A DNA stretch of 9,520 bases from CAYOSU01 sp964541255 (GTDB lineage: Bacteria > Bacillota > Clostridia > Christensenellales > CAMQZB01): the NCBI GenBank assembly GCA_964541255.1, contig CAZIPL010000054.1:1-9520 (forward strand). The letters are read 5' to 3'. The position numbers and the translations under genes were made by a program. Positions within the stretch are counted from its first letter, which is position 1. Every line of letters begins with the position of its first letter. Shown one piece after another: positions 7,112 to 9,520 of this stretch. The notes below the pieces were generated by a model. The model was not told the DNA's origin and made no database searches. It was given only the letters and a program-made list of their open reading frames with translations.

Positions 7112-9520
7112 TCACTCCGATTTCAAAATCTTTTTAAGGAATTGTCCCGTATAGCTGTTTTCGTTTTGCGAAACCTCTTCTGGAGTTCCCGTCGCAACGA
7201 CCGTACCGCCGCCGTCGCCGCCTTCCTTGCCTAAGTCGACGATATAGTCCGAAACCTTGATAACGTCAAGATTATGTTCGATGACTATAATCGTATTGCC
7301 GCCCTCGCAAAGTCTTTGCAAAACCGCGATAAGTCTTTCAACGTCAGCCATATGAAGTCCCGTCGTAGGCTCGTCGAGAATATAAACCGTTTTGCCCGTT
7401 CCGCGCTTCGATAGCTCCGTTGCGAGCTTAATTCTCTGCGCCTCGCCGCCAGACAGCGTCGTCGAGCTTTGACCGAGCTTGATATATCCGAGTCCCACGT
7501 CTTGCAAGGTCTTGATTTTATTATATATCGACGGAATCGCCTCGAAGAACTTGCACGCCTCGTCAACTCTCATATCGAGAACTTCCGATATGTTTTTGCC
7601 TTTATATTTGACCGCAAGCGTTTCTCTATTATATCTCGCACCGTGGCAAACCTCGCAAGGAACGTATATATCGGGCAAGAAGTGCATGCCTATTTTGATT
7701 ATTCCGTCACCTTGGCAGTTTTCGCATCTGCCGCCCTTGACGTTGAAAGAAAATCTTCCGCTCTTGAAGCCCCTTTCTTTCGCATCTTGAGTTGACGCGA
7801 AAAGATCTCTTATCTGCGTAAACACTCCCGTATAAGTCGCGGGATTGGATCGCGGTGTTCTGCCTATCGGGCTTTGGTCGATAGCGATGACTTTATCTAC
7901 GTTTTCAAGTCCCGAAATGCTATCGAAATTTCCTTGAACCATTCTCGCACGATTAAGGTTGGTCGCCAAATAGGGATATAATATCTCGTTGACAAGGGAG
8001 GATTTGCCGCTTCCCGAAACGCCCGTTACGCAAGTAAACGCTCCGAGAGGGAACTTTACGTCGATGTTTTTGAGGTTGTTTTGCTTCGCGCCTTTGACCT
8101 CGATGAACTTTTCGCCGATTTTTCTTCTTATCTTAGGAACGGCTATCTTTCTTTCGCCGCTAAGATATTTACCCGTTATCGATTCCTTGCACTTTTCAAG
8201 CCCTTTTTCGCTTCCCGAATATACTATCTCGCCGCCCATATCGCCTGCTCCCGGGCCAATATCGACGACATAATCGGCAGCTTTTATCGTATCTTCGTCG
8301 TGTTCGACGACAACCAAAGTGTTGCCTATGTCTCTTAGGTTTTTCAAGGCGTCTATGAGCTTTTGATTGTCTCTTTGGTGAAGACCGATGCTGGGCTCGT
8401 CGAGAATGTAAAGTATTCCCGTAAGTCCGCTGCCTATTTGAGTGGCAAGCCTTATTCTTTGAGCTTCGCCGCCCGACAGCGTTCCCGCCGCTCTTGAAAG
8501 AGTAAGGTATGAAAGTCCTACGTTTTTCAAAAAGTTAAGTCTTGCGCGTATTTCTTTCAAGACGTTTTCCGCTATCAAGGTCTTCGTTCCGTCAAGCTTG
8601 AGTTCATCGAAAAAGACAAGCATTTTTTCTATCGACAAATCGGTAAGTTCCGCAATATTGAGTCCGCCGACTTTGACGGAAAGAGCCTCTTTTTTAAGTC
8701 TCTTGCCGTGGCAAACCTCGCACGGGTCCGTAGTCATATATCTTTCAAGCTCCGATTTTGTAAAATCGCTCGTGGTTTCTTTATATCTTCTGGTGAGATT
8801 GGGGATAACACCCTCGTATGAAGTCTTATAGGATCCTTGGAAGCGGTATGCGTTATATTTCAGTTCGAACTCCTCGCCGTTGTTGCCGTAGAAAATCATA
8901 TACTGAATCTCTTCGGGCAAGTCCTTGAAGGGCGTTTTCGTCGAAAACCCGTATTTTTTCGACAACGCTTCGAAGTATAGATTGCTAAATCGCGACGTGT
9001 CGATGTTCCAACCCCCAACCTTTATACATCCGTCGTCCAAAGAAAGGTTTTTATCGGGGCAAATCAGATCTTCTGAAAACCTTTGCGTAAAACCCAAACC
9101 CGAACAATTAGGGCAAGCTCCGAAGGGCGAATTGAAAGAAAAAAGTCTCGGTTCTATCTCCTCTATGCTCGTGCCGCAATCGGGGCAGGAATATTTCGTC
9201 GAATATAAAACCTCTTCGCCGTCAAAGTCGGCAACGACTATTCCGTCCGAAAGTTTGACTGCGTTTTCGATAGCCTCAGAAAGACGTCTTTCTATTCCCT
9301 CTTTCAAAATCAATCTATCGACGACGACATAAATGTCGTGCTTAATGTTTTTGTCAAGGGTGATTTCTTCTTCCAAAAGGTATACGCTTCCGTCAACCTT
9401 GACTCTCGCGTAACCGCTCTTTCGAAGAGCCTCGAAGTTTTTCTTAAACTCTCCCTTTTTGCCTCTTGCAACGGGTGCCAAAATCAAAACTTTCGTTCCA
9501 ACTCCTCTTGCTTTTATCTT
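7112..9520 (-). CDS. uvrA: Excinuclease ABC subunit A (UvrA), 5' end cut by window
   Basis: The damage-recognition ATPase of nucleotide excision repair, which loads UvrB at lesions. The frame stays open to the window edge (802 residues visible). By the spacing of the first zinc motif against E. coli UvrA, about 140 residues are missing, including the first Walker A. Numbering from the edge, the visible parts are: the end of the UvrB-binding region; a zinc module with CPDC (112-115) and CPNC (136-139); a further CEVC (267-270); first signature LSGGEAQ (348-354) and Walker B Asp374-Glu375; second Walker A GVSGSGKS (500-507); the conserved SPIGRTPRSNPATYTG block (550-565); a C-terminal zinc module with CENC (599-602) and CEVC (622-625); second LSGGEAQ (689-695) and Walker B Asp716-Glu717. 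All are intact, giving a projected full length near 940, normal for the family. It ends in TGA and is linked to the S41 protease gene. Confidence 0.98.
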   Translation of the reverse strand, partial: KIKARGVGTKVLILAPVARGKKGEFKKNFEALRKSGYARVKVDGSVYLLEEEITLDKNIKHDIYVVVDRLILKEGIERRLSEAIENAVKLSDGIVVADFDGEEVLYSTKYSCPDCGTSIEEIEPRLFSFNSPFGACPNCSGLGFTQRFSEDLICPDKNLSLDDGCIKVGGWNIDTSRFSNLYFEALSKKYGFSTKTPFKDLPEEIQYMIFYGNNGEEFELKYNAYRFQGSYKTSYEGVIPNLTRRYKETTSDFTKSELERYMTTDPCEVCHGKRLKKEALSVKVGGLNIAELTDLSIEKMLVFFDELKLDGTKTLIAENVLKEIRARLNFLKNVGLSYLTLSRAAGTLSGGEAQRIRLATQIGSGLTGILYILDEPSIGLHQRDNQKLIDALKNLRDIGNTLVVVEHDEDTIKAADYVVDIGPGAGDMGGEIVYSGSEKGLEKCKESITGKYLSGERKIAVPKIRRKIGEKFIEVKGAKQNNLKNIDVKFPLGAFTCVTGVSGSGKSSLVNEILYPYLATNLNRARMVQGNFDSISGLENVDKVIAIDQSPIGRTPRSNPATYTGVFTQIRDLFASTQDAKERGFKSGRFSFNVKGGRCENCQGDGIIKIGMHFLPDIYVPCEVCHGARYNRETLAVKYKGKNISEVLDMRVDEACKFFEAIPSIYNKIKTLQDVGLGYIKLGQSSTTLSGGEAQRIKLATELSKRGTGKTVYILDEPTTGLHMADVERLIAVLQRLCEGGNTIIVIEHNLDVIKVSDYIVDLGKEGGDGGGTVVATGTPEEVSQNENSYTGQFLKKILKSE
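7115..7118 (-). promoter_or_regulatory. Ribosome binding site that decides the protease start
   Basis: GGAG on the minus strand spans the last Glu codon and stop of uvrA (gag tga). It lies eight bases before the ATG at 7106, a normal spacing, whereas the alternative GTG at 7115 overlaps it and has no site of its own. Placing the ribosome site across the previous stop codon implies that terminating uvrA ribosomes feed initiation of the protease. Confidence 0.7.

Noticed and set aside
9485..9487. TTG at 9487 as the start of uvrA.
   Set aside because: The frame stays open to the window edge with UvrA-like sequence (GVGTKV before LILAPVARGKKGE), and the first Walker A region has not yet been reached. 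The gene simply begins outside the window.

Overview
The window looks like a chromosomal segment of a Gram-positive, moderate-GC bacterium. I infer Bacillota, probably an uncultured clostridial lineage. The reasons are the protein style of the paired ABC half-transporters, strong AGGAGG-type ribosome binding sites, consensus sigma-A promoters in AT-rich gaps, and a uvrA/S41-peptidase arrangement. No rRNA, tRNA, CRISPR array, insertion sequence or phage gene is visible. All five genes lie on the minus strand, so the window is best read from its high-coordinate end.

Region by region, in transcription order. (1) 9520-7112: uvrA, cut by the window edge at its 5' end and lacking roughly the first 140 residues. 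(2) 7106-5658: a membrane-anchored PDZ/S41 (CtpA-type) serine protease, translationally linked to uvrA and closed by a clear intrinsic terminator at 5606-5635. (3) 5480-3981: malQ (4-alpha-glucanotransferase, GH77) with its own good promoter and no obvious terminator. (4) 3850-3785: a regulatory region with a perfect TTGACA-17-TATAAT promoter. Its -35 box sits in the centre of a 9-bp-arm palindrome, and a second dyad abuts it upstream. (5) 3751-75: two ABC exporter half-transporters overlapping by one base (TAATG), followed by an intrinsic terminator at 21-59.

How the genes work together. The two ABC genes almost certainly encode one heterodimeric exporter. The first protein has a degenerate Walker B (Asp-Asp) and a Gln in place of the switch His. 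The second has a normal Walker B and His but a degenerate signature (LSQGQ). In a heterodimer this gives one competent and one degenerate ATP site. UvrA (nucleotide excision repair) and the S41 protease appear to be co-expressed. MalQ is a stand-alone glucan-remodelling enzyme with no maltose or glycogen genes beside it here.

I found no clearly undescribed system. The most interesting material is the promoter/operator architecture in front of the ABC pair and the complementary degeneracy of the two ATPase sites.
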